DNA of 64,000 bases from Argyresthia goedartella (Eukaryota; Arthropoda; Insecta; Lepidoptera; Argyresthiidae). Position numbers and translations under genes: made by a program. This document shows, piece after piece, positions 1 through 12,555 of the stretch. The first letter of the stretch is position 1. Each line of letters begins with the position of its first letter. Under the pieces are notes generated by a model. The model had not been told where the DNA came from. It saw nothing but the letters and a program-made list of their open reading frames with translations, and did no database searches. Location: contig OX463827.1 in assembly GCA_949825045.1 (NCBI GenBank), forward strand, positions 2,316,501 to 2,380,500, given 5' to 3'.

Positions 1-1889
1 CTGAGAGGACTAACTTTGAGGATACATACTTTCAATGCATCGTTAACGCTCAACAAATATTGTCAGACTATAATGACACTCTGAATCTGGACAATAAGTC
101 AAATTCGTCGCATTCTCGTCATAGTGGTGGTCACAGGCTTGTTAAGTTGCCAACCATACAATTGCCAAAATTCAGCGGATCCTGTAATAACTGGCTTGAA
201 TTTAAAGACACCTTTACAAGTTTGATTCACAATAATGAGGAAATTGATGTGATAAATAAGTTTCATTACTTACGTTCGTCATTGGAAGGTTCTGCTGCGG
301 TCGTGTTGAGGTCTGTTGAGTTTTCCTCAAAGAACTATGACACGGCATGGATGCTTTTAACTGAAAGGTATGATAATAAAAGACTTTTGATAAAAAATCA
401 TGTAACTGCATTATTCAGTCTGGAATCAATAACCAAAGAGTCTTCAACAGCACTGAAAAACTTAATTGATCATCTGAATAAAAATCTACGAGCCTTGGAG
501 TCGTTGGGTGAGCCTGTGCAGCAGTGGGACACTCTTATCATTCACATAGTTACGCAAAAACTTGATATGAAATCACTGCGTGAGTGGGAGGAATTTAAAG
601 ACAGGTTGGATAAAAATCAACCCATAAAGTTTTCATCTTTCATTGAATTCCTAAACAATCGTGCTAATTTGATTGAAACTTTGGAACTATCTCGCTTTTC
701 CCACAGTCACCAGCCCAACACCACAAATCCAAGCAAGAATAGTGCTAAGTTAAGGAGTATGGTTTCGGTGCAAACAACGTCCACTTTGAACTTGTGTCCT
801 AAATGTCAGGGAGATCATTATCTAAATAATTGTTCACATTTTTTATCCCTGAGTAACAGTGGCCGCAAAGAGGTGTTGGCTAATATCAGAGTGTGTCATA
901 ACTGCTTTCGAGCTGGTCACTACTCAAACCAATGTAAAAAAATTGGTTGCAAAATTTGCAAACGCAAACACAACACACTCATTCATTTAGATGATATCAA
1001 GTTCAACAGACAAGTAACAACGCAGCAGCCCCTGCCGAGTCACAATAATACCGTGACGTCATCATCTAATTCCGACGTAAGACAGGTACAGTCGCAGTCC
1101 CACCCAACGGCTCAAGTCGCTTCGAGCGCAAAAAATCGCGCATCACAAGAGTCTAGCGAAGTGACATTGACCGCTCATGTATGTGCTGAGGTAGGTAGTG
1201 TAGGTAACGAGGCGAGCGAAATTTTATTATCTACGGCATTAGTAAAAATATTTGATTCAAACAACAAACCACACATAGTTCGCGCTGTACTCGATAGTGG
1301 CAGTACATCGTCGCTAATGACGAATCAACTGTGCAAACGACTCGATCTACCTGTAGTACAAGTAGACAGATGTACAGAGGGTATCAATAACTCTAAGTCT
1401 AAAGTAGGTCAAGTGTGTAGTGTATTAATGACCTCGCTGAACGATTCATACAGCACAAGAATGCAGTGCTTTATTTTGCCTTCCATTACAAACAACGTTC
1501 CCTGTAAACACATTGATATCTCGGAATTAAACATGCCGACTGATATTTGTTTGGCTGACCCTCATTTTTATAGGTCATCTGCGGTTGAGATGATCATCGG
1601 CGCAGACTTATTCTGGGACATGCTCGGTACAGAAAAAATCAGACCAGGTACTGGAAAACCCATTCTTCAGGAAACGCGATTGGGATGGTTAGTGTCAGGC
1701 CCAATAAACAGCGGTCATCCATCTACCAAGTCCAGCATTATTTGCAATTTTTTGAAAGTGGAATCCAGTACCTGCGCCTCAGACACGCAATTTGCTGAGA
1801 TACAAAGTCAATTGTCACGTTTTTGGCAACTTGAGGAGGTCACCCACAAAGATTCTCATTATTCACCGGAAGAATAACGTTGTGAGGAG
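1..1889 (+). mobile_element. Outer BEL-1 (BEL/Pao LTR retrotransposon), left part
   Basis: This is the gag-protease portion of a plus-strand BEL/Pao element that continues at 8412 after an interrupting insertion. It is nearly identical to the minus-strand copy at 5390-7260. Its 5' LTR and the start of gag lie left of the window. The sequence stops abruptly at 1889 in the codon pair GAG-GAG, and the next codon (CAT) resumes at 8417. The intervening 6.5 kb is a second copy of the same family flanked by AGGAG duplications. Confidence 0.93.
1..1889 (+). pseudogene. BEL-1 outer gag-protease and start of pol, broken
   Basis: The frame is open from the window edge to a stop at 1875-1877. It encodes a Pao-type gag. 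The first CCHC-type knuckle starts near CPKCQGDHYLNNC, followed by CHNCFRAGHYSNQC and CKICKRKHN. An aspartic protease with the catalytic triplet DSG (in AVLDSGSTSS) follows, then the linker into reverse transcriptase. The inner copy has lysine AAA where this copy has TAA at 1875-1877, so that stop is a point mutation. The frame is then split by the insertion at 1890. BEL/Pao elements normally encode one gag-pol polyprotein, so this copy cannot make full-length pol. Its N-terminus is off-window. Confidence 0.92.
1885..1889. repeat. Target-site duplication AGGAG of inner BEL-1 (partner at 8412-8416)
   Basis: AGGAG occurs immediately before the left LTR (1885-1889) and immediately after the right LTR (8412-8416). 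Removing 1890-8411 plus one AGGAG restores the reading frame seen in the other copy. A 5-bp duplication fits BEL/Pao integrase. Confidence 0.93.
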
Positions 1890-2108
1890 TGTTCTTGACC
1901 TCAGGTATATTTTCAGTAAAAACGGCAGCTTCGGTGATTAATTAGGATTTAATTTGTAAGCACGTTACATTCGCGTGTGACAGCAGAAAAGGCAAGAAGG
2001 CGCCTTGACAGAAGATGTTGAGCAATCAATTGACGCAAATACACAAGTTACTGTTCTTAAAATTACAGGCGTTGAATTAAAGTTATACTTAAAATTAAAT
2101 TATAAACA
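1890..2108 (-). repeat. BEL-1 inner 3' LTR
   Basis: This 219-bp repeat reads TGTTCTTGACC...TATAAACA on the plus strand. It matches 8193-8411 and the reverse complement of 11674-11892. On the minus strand it follows a G-rich polypurine tract (CTGGGGGCA). Confidence 0.95.
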
Positions 2109-2135
2109 TGCCCCCAGGCGTTGAAAGCATGGCTT

Positions 2136-5100
2136 TCAACCAATGGATTCCTCTTCCAAGAGCGGGCAAATCTTCGAAAACGCTCGACGAATGACTCCAC
2201 TTGTGGTCTTAATAACCGCCACTCTACTAATTCCATCACTTCCAGGATAGACAGTGATGATTCGTCCCAGCTTCCATCGCAGAGGGGGAAGGTTGTCCTC
2301 TTTAACGATAACGAGTGTGTTCGGTTTAAGGGTTTGACCGTCGGTTCTCCATTTGACTCGCTGCTGGAGTTCGGAAACATATTCTTTGTTCCACCGTGAC
2401 CAAAACTGCTGGCGAAGCTGCTCAATTCTGTTGAAACGGCTCAAATTGGTAGAGGAGTATCTTTGAAGATCTTCTGTGGGAAGACTCGTGAGTGGACGGC
2501 CGATGAGAAAGTGACCAGGTGTCAACGGAGTATAGTCAGCTGGGTCTGAAGAAAGCGGGGTCAACGGACGCGAGTTTAGCACTGCCTCGATTTGAACAAG
2601 AGTTGTATTGAGCTCTTCGTATGTAAGATTACAATGTCCCAACACTCGAACTAAATGAAATTTTGTTTATTTCACGCCTGCTTCCCAAAGACCGCCAAAA
2701 TGTGGCGCATAGGCCGGTATAAAATTAAATTGGATTCCTTCGTTAGATGCTTCAAGACCCAATGAGTTACAATTATCTTTAAGAAAGCGCGATAATTCGT
2801 TTGAAGCACCGACAAATGAAGTGCCATTATCTGAGTAGATATTTGAACATTTACCGCGGCGAGAAATGAACCTACGTAAGGCCAATAAAAAACACTTGCT
2901 TGTTAAGTCGCCAACCAACTCAAGGTGCATACATTTCGTAGCTAAACAAACGAAGACAGCTATATGCACCTTTACAACCTTGCATCCACGACCTTGACGT
3001 GATACGGCATTAATAGGACCCGCATAATCTACTCCTACATTCTCAAAAGGGTAGATACCAGGCGAAACACGCTTAGTCGGCAAATTACCCATCTGAGGCA
3101 CTACTACCTTTCCACGCTCGCGCGTGCACGTTACACATTTATGATAGGTAGCCTTAGCTAAACAGCGACCACCGATTGGCCAGTACGTTTCCCTAATGGA
3201 TGCCAACAATAATTGTGGACCTGCGTGCAACAATCGGTTGTGTTCAAAACGAAATAAAATGACTGAAAAATGATGAGTGGACTGTAGTAAAATAGGAAAC
3301 TTTTTATCATGAGGAAAATCAGAATTCGAAAGACGGCCCCCAACACGCATTATTTTATTGCTATCGATAAAAACATTAAATTTTAATAGCCTACTTTTGG
3401 GGGGTAAGAGTTTACCCTGCAATAGTAATTCGTACTCTGGAAATGATTCCCTCTGCACCAAAGGAAGTATGAAATTCAAAGAATTTTGCAATTCTGCCGC
3501 ATCTACATACATGTAGTTAACTGCGGGTTTAGACTCCCTTTTGAGAACATAAATCTTCAAAAATCGTAGCACATAGGCTACAGCACGTAAAAGTCTTAAA
3601 AGGTTTGAAAATCTGTCAAATTCAATAATTTGTTTAGTCTCGATCCTTTGTGAAATTTGACAATGCAATGTTTTGTTCGAAATAGAATTCGATTGAGATT
3701 CATCATCTGTAGTGACAACGGAATTGTTGGGCCAGTGAGAGTGATTTAATTTTAAAAAGGATGGACCCGACCACCACAAGTCGGCGGCATGCACTTGTTC
3801 CGGTTGTATCCCACGCGAGATCAGATCCGCAGGATTTTTATCGGTAGGTACATGCCTCCATGTACACTTCTCTGTATCTTCTAGGATACTAGCGACGCGA
3901 TTCCTTACAAAAGGCTCTAATTCGCTGGGTAACCTTTTAAGCCATCCCAGAACTACCATGGAATCGCTCCATAAAGTGGTCGATCCTACTTTATCGCGCA
4001 ATGAATTAATTACCTTTTGATAAAGACGCGCACCCACTAGCGCAGCACAAAGCTCAAGGCGAGGTATGGTTGTTGGTTTTATAGGTGCAACCCTACTTTT
4101 AGCCATCAGTAATCCAACCGAAACTTCACCAGCTTCGTTTACACTGCGGACATATACGCATGCCCCATATGCTAGTTCAGATGCATCTGCAAAGATATGC
4201 AAATCAAACGCTTTATTATAACCATCGCAAACTACACGACGAGGAATCGTTAAATCATTTAAGGCTGACAAATTGTTTATGGTTTTACTCCAACCTTTGA
4301 AAAGCTCCTCAGGTAAAGGTTCGTCCCATGCGAGCTTGAGTAGCCATAACCTTTGTAAAAAGATTTTCAACAAAATCACACATGGTGAAAGTAGACCTAA
4401 CGGGTCATAAATCTGAGCGATGACTGAAAGTACATAGCGTTTGCTGTTTCCGTTAGAAGGTAAGGAACCAATAGGAAACAGCAAATCATCCGAAAGTGCC
4501 TTCCAGCTGAGGCCAAGAGTCTTTGTTGGTTCATTATTACCAATATTCAGATTGAGCGAAGAATGAGTGTGATGATCATGAGGAAGCAATTTTATTTCAT
4601 TGGATTTCCATTTACGGAGAGACAACCGAGCTGAAGATAAAACTGACGTGACGTCTTGCTGGATTTTGACAGCTTCCTGTAGCTGATCCACGCCTGTCAA
4701 CAGATCGTCAACGTAAAAATCATGAATGATAATTTCACTGACAGTTTTATCGATACATTCTAAGCCCAATTGTTTTAAACAACGCGTAGCCAAATAGGGT
4801 GCGCTAGCAGTTCCATATGTAACGGTATTCAGCTGAAATGCCCTTAACGGACAAGACGCATATTCACGCCAAATGATTTGATGTAAAGGTCTGTCCTCCG
4901 GGTGGATGGCTATCTGTCGATACATCTTTTCAACATCTGCTGAAATAATGTATTTTGGAAACCGAAATCTGACGAGTATCGACAGAAGGTCATCCTGCAC
5001 GGTTGGCCCCACCATCTGAATATTATTCAGTGAAACACCTGATGAGGTGGGTGCACTCGCATTAAATACCGCACGTAATTTTGTAGTCGTGCTACTTTCA

Positions 5101-7481
5101 CGTAGGACTCCGTGATGAGGAATAAAATATGTCTTTTGTTCAGACTGAAACGGTACCTCGGACATGTGACCTAACTGTTCGTATTCAGACATAAATTCAC
5201 GGTACATTTTTTCTAGCAACGGTTGTTTATCATTACGACGCTCCAGTGACAGAAAACACTGTTTAGCGCGAGGTCGTGATTCTCCTAAAACTTCAGGGGA
5301 GTTTTTAAATGGAATCCTAACACAAAATCGACCGTCTTCCAACCGTGTCGTGTTTTTGATGAAATGCTCCTCACAACGTTTTTCTTCCGGTGAATAATGA
5401 GAATCTTTGTGGGTGACCTCCTCAAGTTGCCAAAAACGTGACAATTGACTTTGTATCTCAGCAAATTGCGTGTCTGAGGCGCAGGTACTGGATTCCACTT
5501 TCAAAAAATTGCAAATAATGCTGGACTAGATACTAGATGGATGACCGTTGTTTATTGGGCCTGACACTAACCATCCCAATCGCGTTTCCTGAAGAATGGG
5601 TTTTCCAGTACCTAGTCTGATTTTTTCTGTACCTAGCATGTCCCAGAATAAGTCTGCGCCGATGATCATCTCAACCGCAGATGACCTATAAAAATGAGGG
5701 TCAGCCAAACAAATATCAGTCGGCATGTTTAATTCCGAGATATCAATGTGTTTACAGGGAACGTTGTTTGTAATGGAAGGCAAAATAAAGCACTGCATTC
5801 TTGTGCTGTATGAATCGTTCAGCGAGGTCATTAATACACTACACACTTGACCTACTTTAGACTTAGAGTTATTGATACCCTCTATACATCTGTCTACTTG
5901 TACTACAGGTAGATCGAGTCGTTTGCACAGTTGATTCGTCATTAGCGACGATGTACTGCCACTATCGAGTACAGCGCGAACTATGTGTGGTTTGTTGTTT
6001 GAATCAAATATTTTTACTAATGCCGTAGATAATAAAATTTCGCTCGCCTCGTTACCTACACTACCTACCTCAGCACATACATGAGCGGTCAATGTCACTT
6101 CGCTAGACTCTTGTGATGCGCGATTTTTTGCGCTCGAAGCGACTTGAGCCGTTGGGTGGGACTGCGACTGTACCTGTCTTACGTCGGAATTAGATGATGA
6201 CGTCACGGTATTATTGTGACTCGGCAGGGGCTGCTGCGTTGTTACTTGTCTGTTGAACTTGATATCATCTAAATGAATGAGTGTGTTGTGTTTGCGTTTG
6301 CAAATTTTGCAACCAATTTTTTTACATTGGTTTGAGTAGTGACCAGCACGAAAGCAGTTATGACACACTCTGATATTAGCCAACACCTCTTTGCGGCCAC
6401 TGTTACTCAGGGATAAAAAATGTGAACAATTATTTAGATAAAGATCTCCCTGACATTTAGGACACAAGTTCAAAGTGGACGTTGTTTGCACCGAAACCAT
6501 ACTCCTTAACTTAGCACTATTCTTGCTTGGATTTGTGGTGTTGGGCTGGTGACTGTGGGAAAAGCGAGATAGTTCCAAAGTTTCAATCAAATTAGCACGA
6601 TTGTTTAGGAATTCAATGAAAGATGAAAACTTTATGGGTTGATTTTTATCCAACCTGTCTTTAAATTCCTCCCACTCACGCAGTGATTTCATATCAAGTT
6701 TTTGCGTAACTATGTGAATGATAAGAGTGTCCCACTGCTGCACAGGCTCACCCAACGACTCCAAGGCTCGTAGATTTTTATTCAGATGATCAATTAAGTT
6801 TTTCAGTGCTGTTGAAGACTCTTTGGTTATTGATTCCAGACTGAATAATGCAGTTACATGATTTTTTATCAAAAGTCTTTTATTATCATACCTTTCAGTA
6901 AAAAGCATCCATGCCGTGTCATAGTTCTTTGAGGAAAACTCAACAGACCTCAACACGACCGCAGCAGAACCTTCCAATGACGACCGTAAGTAATGAAACT
7001 TATTTATCACATCAATTTCCTCATTATTGTGAATCAAACTTGTAAAGGTGTCTTTAAATTCAAGCCAGTTATTACAGGATCCGCTGAATTTTGGCAATTG
7101 TATGGTTGGCAACTTAACAAGCCTGTGACCACCACTATGACGAGAATGCGACGAATTTGACTTATTGTCCAGATTCAGAGTGTCATTATAGTCTGACAAT
7201 ATTTGTTGAGCGTTAACGATGCATTGAAAGTATGTATCCTCAAAGTTAGTCCTCTCAGTTAATTGCTCTTCAGTCGCTTCACTTTCACATTCCATTTGCA
7301 ACTGAACCTCGTCATACTTATGGTACAACGCTTCTATGTTAGTAATACGCATTTGTAACTCACGTGCACCCAAAGCATCCAACTTAGAAGAGTCCAACGC
7401 TGACAAATACCTGCTAAACACAGTCAGCTGGCCTTTGAAACTAGCTCTCTTTCTGATTAATGTTAACATGACTTCTGTCAT
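2136..7481 (-). pseudogene. BEL-1 inner gag-pro-RT-RNaseH-integrase polyprotein with two stops
   Basis: One minus-strand frame runs from a likely start ATG at 7481 to the stop at 2136-2138. The order is gag with CCHC-type knuckles, a DSG protease (AVLDSGSTSS), reverse transcriptase with the BEL/Pao box YVDDLLTG, RNase H (FADASELAYG) and integrase (IYSDNGTSFVG). The integrase C-terminus ends in SKICPLLEEESIG. Two nonsense codons interrupt it. A TAG at 5526-5528 lies where the outer copy has ACCAAG but this copy has a longer variant segment. A TAA at 2667-2669 replaces a TCA serine codon inside integrase. Both parts stay in one frame, so the element is otherwise nearly complete. An upstream in-frame ATG at 7526 exists, but the 7481 start gives a more typical gag N-terminus. 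Confidence 0.92.
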
Positions 7482-8174
7482 CTTTGGGAAGCGACGTTTA
7501 CCAATCTGGAATTTGATACAATGCAAAATTTAATGATAGTTTAAGGTAATTTTACAAATACCTACAGCGTACAGGTGAATGTAAAGATTCCTACTTGTAA
7601 TGATCAGTGAATATTTAAATGTGCTCTAACTGTAAATATGTCTACAAACTGTCAAGAAGGTGACAAATACATATGCAAATGTAGTACAATGATGCCCAGC
7701 CTAGTAATTTATAATAAATACCTAATGAACGTAAACAAGTATCTATTTCGGTACCTGCCTACTGCAATTGAGTCAAATCTGCGTGAAATATTAATAAATA
7801 TCAGAAGTAATCTGTTAATTAATGTAGCTTAACGGCTACTGTACTGTATTGTAAGTACGAATTAACAAAATATAACGATTAGCTTCTGAAATTACGCAAT
7901 GATGATATGACAATGCATTTTAGATTAACTTTGCTATCACATAAAATTACAAATAAAACATTACTGACCTTTTTAACCGAATAATACCTAAAAGTATACC
8001 TGAATTTGAGTGCTGGGTGCAATTAAAGACGAAATAGCTCAATGTTTCGAGGAAACGTATCACTTCACAGTAGTGGCCGGCACAATTGCGCACTTTGCAC
8101 CGCGTGGTTACCGGCGTATCTTGCTATCTTCAATTACTCCACAAATACGGGTTTATCTCCAAATCGTCAGTATC
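7482..8174 (-). other. BEL-1 inner 5' leader
   Basis: This is the untranslated leader between the primer-binding site and gag, about 0.7 kb and AT-rich. Small ORFs here have no recognisable content. Confidence 0.7.
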
Positions 8175-8192
8175 CGGCTCGAGCTAGGACCA
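8172..8192 (-). promoter_or_regulatory. BEL-1 primer-binding site
   Basis: Directly beside the 5' LTR, the minus strand reads TGGTCCT-AGC-TCGAGCCGGA. Without the AGC this is complementary to the 3' end of tRNA-Tyr, as in the BEL relic at 40910. The first TGGTCCT pairs with the CCA end. The tRNA identity is an inference from remembered tRNA-Tyr sequence. Confidence 0.55.
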
Positions 8193-8411
8193 TGTTCTTG
8201 ACCTCAGGTATATTTTCAGTAAAAACGGCAGCTTCGGTGATTAATTAGGATTTAATTTGTAAGCACGTTACATTCGCGTGTGACAGCAGAAAAGGCAAGA
8301 AGGCGCCTTGACAGAAGATATTGAGCAATCAATTGACGCAAATACACAAGTTACTGTTCTTAAAATTACAGGCGTTGAATTAAAGTTATACTTAAAATTA
8401 AATTATAAACA
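8193..8411 (-). repeat. BEL-1 inner 5' LTR
   Basis: 219 bp, TG...CA, differing from the copy at 1890-2108 at one observed position. Confidence 0.95.
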
Positions 8412-11400
8412 AGGAGCATTTCATCAAAAACACGACACGGTTGGAAGACGGTCGATTTTGTGTTAGGATTCCATTTAAAAACTCCCCTGAAGTTTTAGGA
8501 GAATCACGACCTCGCGCTAAACAGTGTTTTCTGTCACTGGAGCGTCATAATGATAAACAACCGTTGCTAGAAAAAATGTACCGTGAATTTATGTCTGAAT
8601 ACGAACAGTTAGGTCACATGTCCGAGGTACCGTTTCAGTCTGAACAAAAGACATATTTTATTCCTCATCACGGAGTCCTACGTGAAAGTAGCACGACTAC
8701 AAAATTACGTGCGGTATTTAATGCGAGTGCACCCACCTCATCAGGTGTTTCACTGAATAATATTCAGATGGTGGGGCCAACCGTGCAGGATGACCTTCTG
8801 TCGATACTCGTCAGATTTCGGTTTCCAAAATACATTATTTCAGCAGATGTTGAAAAGATGTATCGACAGATAGCCATCCACCCGGAGGACAGACCTTTAC
8901 ATCAAATCATTTGGCGTGAAGATGCGTCTTGTCCGTTAAGGGCATTTCAGCTGAATACCGTTACATATGGAACTGCTAGCGCACCCTATTTGGCTACGCG
9001 TTGTTTAAAACAATTGGGCTTAGAATGTATCGATAAAACTGTCAGTGAAATTATCATTCATGATTTTTACGTTGACGATCTGTTGACAGGCGTGGATCAG
9101 CTACAGGAAGCTGTCAAAATCCAGCAAGACGTCACGTCAGTTTTATCTTCAGCTCGGTTGTCTCTCCGTAAATGGAAATCCAATGAAATAAAATTGCTTC
9201 CTCATGATCATTACACTCATTCTTCGCTCAATCTGAATATTGGTAATAATGAACCAACAAAGACTCTTGGCCTCAGCTGGAAGGCACTTTCGGATGATTT
9301 GCTGTTTCCTATTGGTTCCTTACCTTCTAACGGAAACAGCAAACGCTATGTACTTTCAGTCATCGCTCAGATTTATGACCCGTTAGGTCTACTTTCACCA
9401 TGTGTGATTTTGTTGAAAATCTTTTTACAAAGGTTATGGCTACTCAAGCTCGCATGGGACGAACCTTTACCTGAGGAGCTTTTCAAAGGTTGGAGTAAAA
9501 CCATAAACAATTTGTCAGCCTTAAATGATTTAACGATTCCTCGTCGTGTAGTTTGCGATGGTTATAATAAAGCGTTTGATTTGCATATCTTTGCAGATGC
9601 ATCTGAACTAGCATATGGGGCATGCGTATATGTCCGCAGTGTAAACGAAGCTGGTGAAGTTTCGGTTGGATTACTGATGGCTAAAAGTAGGGTTGCACCT
9701 ATAAAACCAACAACCATACCTCGCCTTGAGCTTTGTGCTGCGCTAGTGGGTGCGCGTCTTTATCAAAAGGTAATTAATTCATTGCGCGATAAAGTAGGAT
9801 CGACCACTTTATGGAGCGATTCCATGGTAGTTCTGGGATGGCTTAAAAGGTTACCCAGCAAATTAGAGCCTTTTGTAAGGAATCGCGTCGCTAGTATCCT
9901 AGAAGATACAGAGAAGTGTACATGGAGGCGTGTACCTACCGATAAAAATCCTGCGGATCTGATCTCGCGTGGGATACAACCGGAACAAGTGCATGCCGCC
10001 GACTTGTGGTGGTCGGGTCCATCCTTTTTAAAATTAAATCACTCTCACTGGCCCAACAATTCCGTTGTCACTACAGATGATGAATCTCAATCGAATTCTA
10101 TTTCGAACAAAACATTGCATTGTCAAATTTCACAAAGGATTGAGACTAAACAAATTATTGAATTTGACAGATTTTCAAACCTTTTAAGACTTTTACGTGC
10201 TGTAGCCTATGTGCTACGATTTTTGAAGATTTATGTTCTCAAAAGGGAGTCTAAACCCGCAGTTAACTACATGTATGTAGATGCGGCAGAATTGCAAAAT
10301 TCTTTGAATTTCATACTTCCTTTGGTGCAGAAGGAATCATTTCCAGAGTACGAATTACTATTGCAGGGTAAACTCTTACCCCCCAAAAGTAGGCTATTAA
10401 AATTTAATGTTTTTATCGATAGCAATAAAATAATGCGTGTTGGGGGCCGTCTTTCGAATTCTGATTTTCCTCATGATAAAAAGTTTCCTATTTTACTACA
10501 GTCCACTCATCATTTTTCAGTCATTTTATTTCGTTTTGAACACAACCGATTGTTGCACGCAGGTCCACAATTATTGTTGGCATCCATTAGGGAAACGTAC
10601 TGGCCAATCGTGGTCGCTGTTTAGCTAAGGCTACCTATCATAAATGTTTAACGTGCACGCGCGAGCTTGGAAAGGTAGTAGTGCCTCAGATGGGTAATTT
10701 GCCGATTAAGCGTGTTTCGCCTGGTACCTACCCTTTTGAGAATGTAGGAGTTCATTATGCGGGTCCTATTAATGCCGTATCACGTCAAGGTCGTGGATGC
10801 AAGGTTGTAAAGGTGTATATAGCCGTCTTCGTTTGTTTAGCTACGAAATGTATGCACCTTGAGTTGGTTGGCGACTTAACAAGCAAGTGTTTTTTATTGG
10901 CCTTACGTAGGTTCATTTCTCGCCGCGGTAAATGTTCAAACATCTACTCAGATAATGGCACTTCATTTGTCGGTGCTTCAAACGAATTATCGCGCTTTCT
11001 TAAAGATAATTGTAACTCATTGGGTCTTGAAGCATCTAACGAAGGAATCCAATTTAATTTTATACCGGCCTATGCGCCACATTTTGGCGGTCTTTGGGAA
11101 GCAGGCGTGAAATCAACAAAATTTCATTTAGTTCGAGTGTTGGGACATTGTAATCTTACATACGAAGAGCTCAATACAACTCTTGTTCAAATCGAGGCAG
11201 TGCTAAACTCGCGTCCGTTGACCCCGCTTTCTTCAGACCCAGCTGACTATACTCCGTTGACACCTGGTCACTTTCTCATCGGCCGTCCACTCACGAGTCT
11301 TCCCACAGAAGATCTTCAAAGATACTCCTCTACCAATTTGAGCCGTTTCAACAGAATTGAGCAGCTTCGCCAGCAGTTTTGGTCACGGTGGAACAAAGAA

Positions 11401-11646
11401 TATGTTTCCGAACTCCAGCAGCGAGTCAAATGGAGAACTGACGGTCAAACCCTTAAACCGAACACACTCGTTATCGTTAAAGAGGACAACCTTCCCCCTC
11501 TGCGATGGAAGCTGGGACGAATCATCACTGTCTATCCTGGAAGTGATGGAATTAGTAGAGTGGCGGATATTAAGACCACAAGTGGAGTCATTCGTCGAGC
11601 GTTTTCGAAGATTTGCCCGCTCTTGGAAGAGGAATCCATTGGTTGA
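8412..11646 (+). pseudogene. BEL-1 outer RT-RNaseH-integrase, frameshifted
   Basis: The reverse transcriptase carries FYVDDLLTG, and the RNase H carries FADASELAYG and a connection ending TDKNPADLISRG. At about 10610 one G is missing compared with the inner copy (ATCGTGG versus ATCGGTGG). This gives a premature TAG at 10622-10624. The integrase zinc region, core (IYSDNGTSFVG) and C-terminal domain continue in another frame at 10681-11646. The integrase serine that is a stop in the inner copy is intact here. The frame has no authentic start because its N-terminal half lies at 1-1889. Confidence 0.93.
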
Positions 11647-11673
11647 AAGCCATGCTTTCAACGCCTGGGGGCA

Positions 11674-11892
11674 TGTTTATAATTTAATTTTAAGTATAAC
11701 TTTAATTCAACGCCTGTAATTTTAAGAACAGCAACTTGTGTATTTGCGTCAATTGATTGCTCAACATCTTCTGTCAAGGCGCCTTCTTGCCTTTTCTGCT
11801 GTCACACGCGAATGTAACGTGCTTACAAATAAAATCCTATTTAATCACCGAAGCTGCCGTTTTTACTGAAAATATACCTAAGGTCAAGAACA
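11674..11892 (+). repeat. BEL-1 outer 3' LTR
   Basis: 219 bp, TGTTTATAATTTAA...GGTCAAGAACA, preceded by the same G-rich polypurine tract as the inner copy and differing from it at a few positions. Confidence 0.94.
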
Positions 11893-11982
11893 GACGGGAC
11901 CCCCCGGTCTGCGGAGGTTCTAGTAGGAGGCTCGGTTCTAAAACGAGCGGTAGCAACGTTGTCTCGGCTGCCCGTAGATTAG
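11893..11982 (+). pseudogene. BEL-2 copy A integrase C-terminal tail
   Basis: Reading from 11893 gives DGTPRSAEVLVGGSVLK and then RLPVD and a TAG at 11980-11982. This equals the end of the copy B polyprotein. It is severed from the rest of its gene by the BEL-1 LTR. Confidence 0.9.
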
Positions 11983-12014
11983 GAGACAGGTGGGTGCCTG
12001 TCCGGGCGGGTGAT

Positions 12015-12555
12015 TGTTCGATTCCAAATCGATATTCGATGGATGGTTTCGGAACGGCCATTTTGAATTTGACGTTGCTGCCAACCTTGCAGTTTTTTGA
12101 CAACTGACAGACGAAAGCCCTCGCGATGTAACGCGTATTGATTAGGGCATTGAAATTAAATCGTAAGCCATCTGGAATGTATTCGGGTTCCCCTCAGGAT
12201 TGTCTATATAGCTGAGTGTATTGTGGTTCCCCGAACCAGATAAAGTTCGCATTTACGTGGCCGATTGGTTTTTCCCACGTAACATAACCTGTGTTGGAAC
12301 ACTGTGCTCGTCGAAGCTGGCCTGCCAGCCATACCTGGTTGGCTGAAGAACCTGTCTACCAAGAAGAGCCTAGGGTGCACCCAGGCCTTGCAGAGAGACA
12401 GGAGTTTGACGGGAACGAAGCACAGACCAGGTCAGATAGATTCATAAGTATTAGCTCGGTGAATCGCCGACGTTCACACTTCTTGGCATCTGATAGCTAC
12501 GCTACCTCGTAGCTATGGGCCCCTGCGAGGTCATTGGGTGCCGAGAAGCCTGAAC
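12015..12555 (+). repeat. BEL-2 copy A 3' LTR
   Basis: About 541 bp, starting TGTTCGATTC and ending near CCTGAACC. It aligns with the 506-bp LTRs of copy B but contains an extra segment of about 35 bp near 12257-12290 and many substitutions. Confidence 0.85.

Larger units (their letters stand above)
1890..8411 (-). mobile_element. Inner BEL-1, full-length BEL/Pao retrotransposon
   Basis: This 6522-bp element has 219-bp LTRs at 1890-2108 and 8193-8411, TG...CA ends, a purine-rich tract next to the 3' LTR, a primer-binding site next to the 5' LTR, and a complete but twice-interrupted gag-pol. One LTR difference was seen by eye (gatgttg versus gatattg), so insertion is recent. It is inserted in reverse orientation into another copy of the same family. 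Confidence 0.95.
8412..11892 (+). mobile_element. Outer BEL-1, right part (pol and 3' LTR)
   Basis: The outer element resumes exactly after the AGGAG duplication, continues through RT, RNase H and integrase, and ends with a 219-bp LTR at 11674-11892. To its right the sequence is the integrase tail of a different BEL family, so this element is itself an insertion. Confidence 0.94.
11893..12555 (+). mobile_element. BEL-2 copy A, 3' end
   Basis: The last 29 codons of a second BEL family's integrase, a G-rich tract, and a 3' LTR are visible here. They match 17799-18425 of BEL-2 copy B. The rest of copy A lies left of the window, separated by the outer BEL-1 insertion. Its LTR has diverged more from copy B than copy B's two LTRs have from each other. 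Confidence 0.88.
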
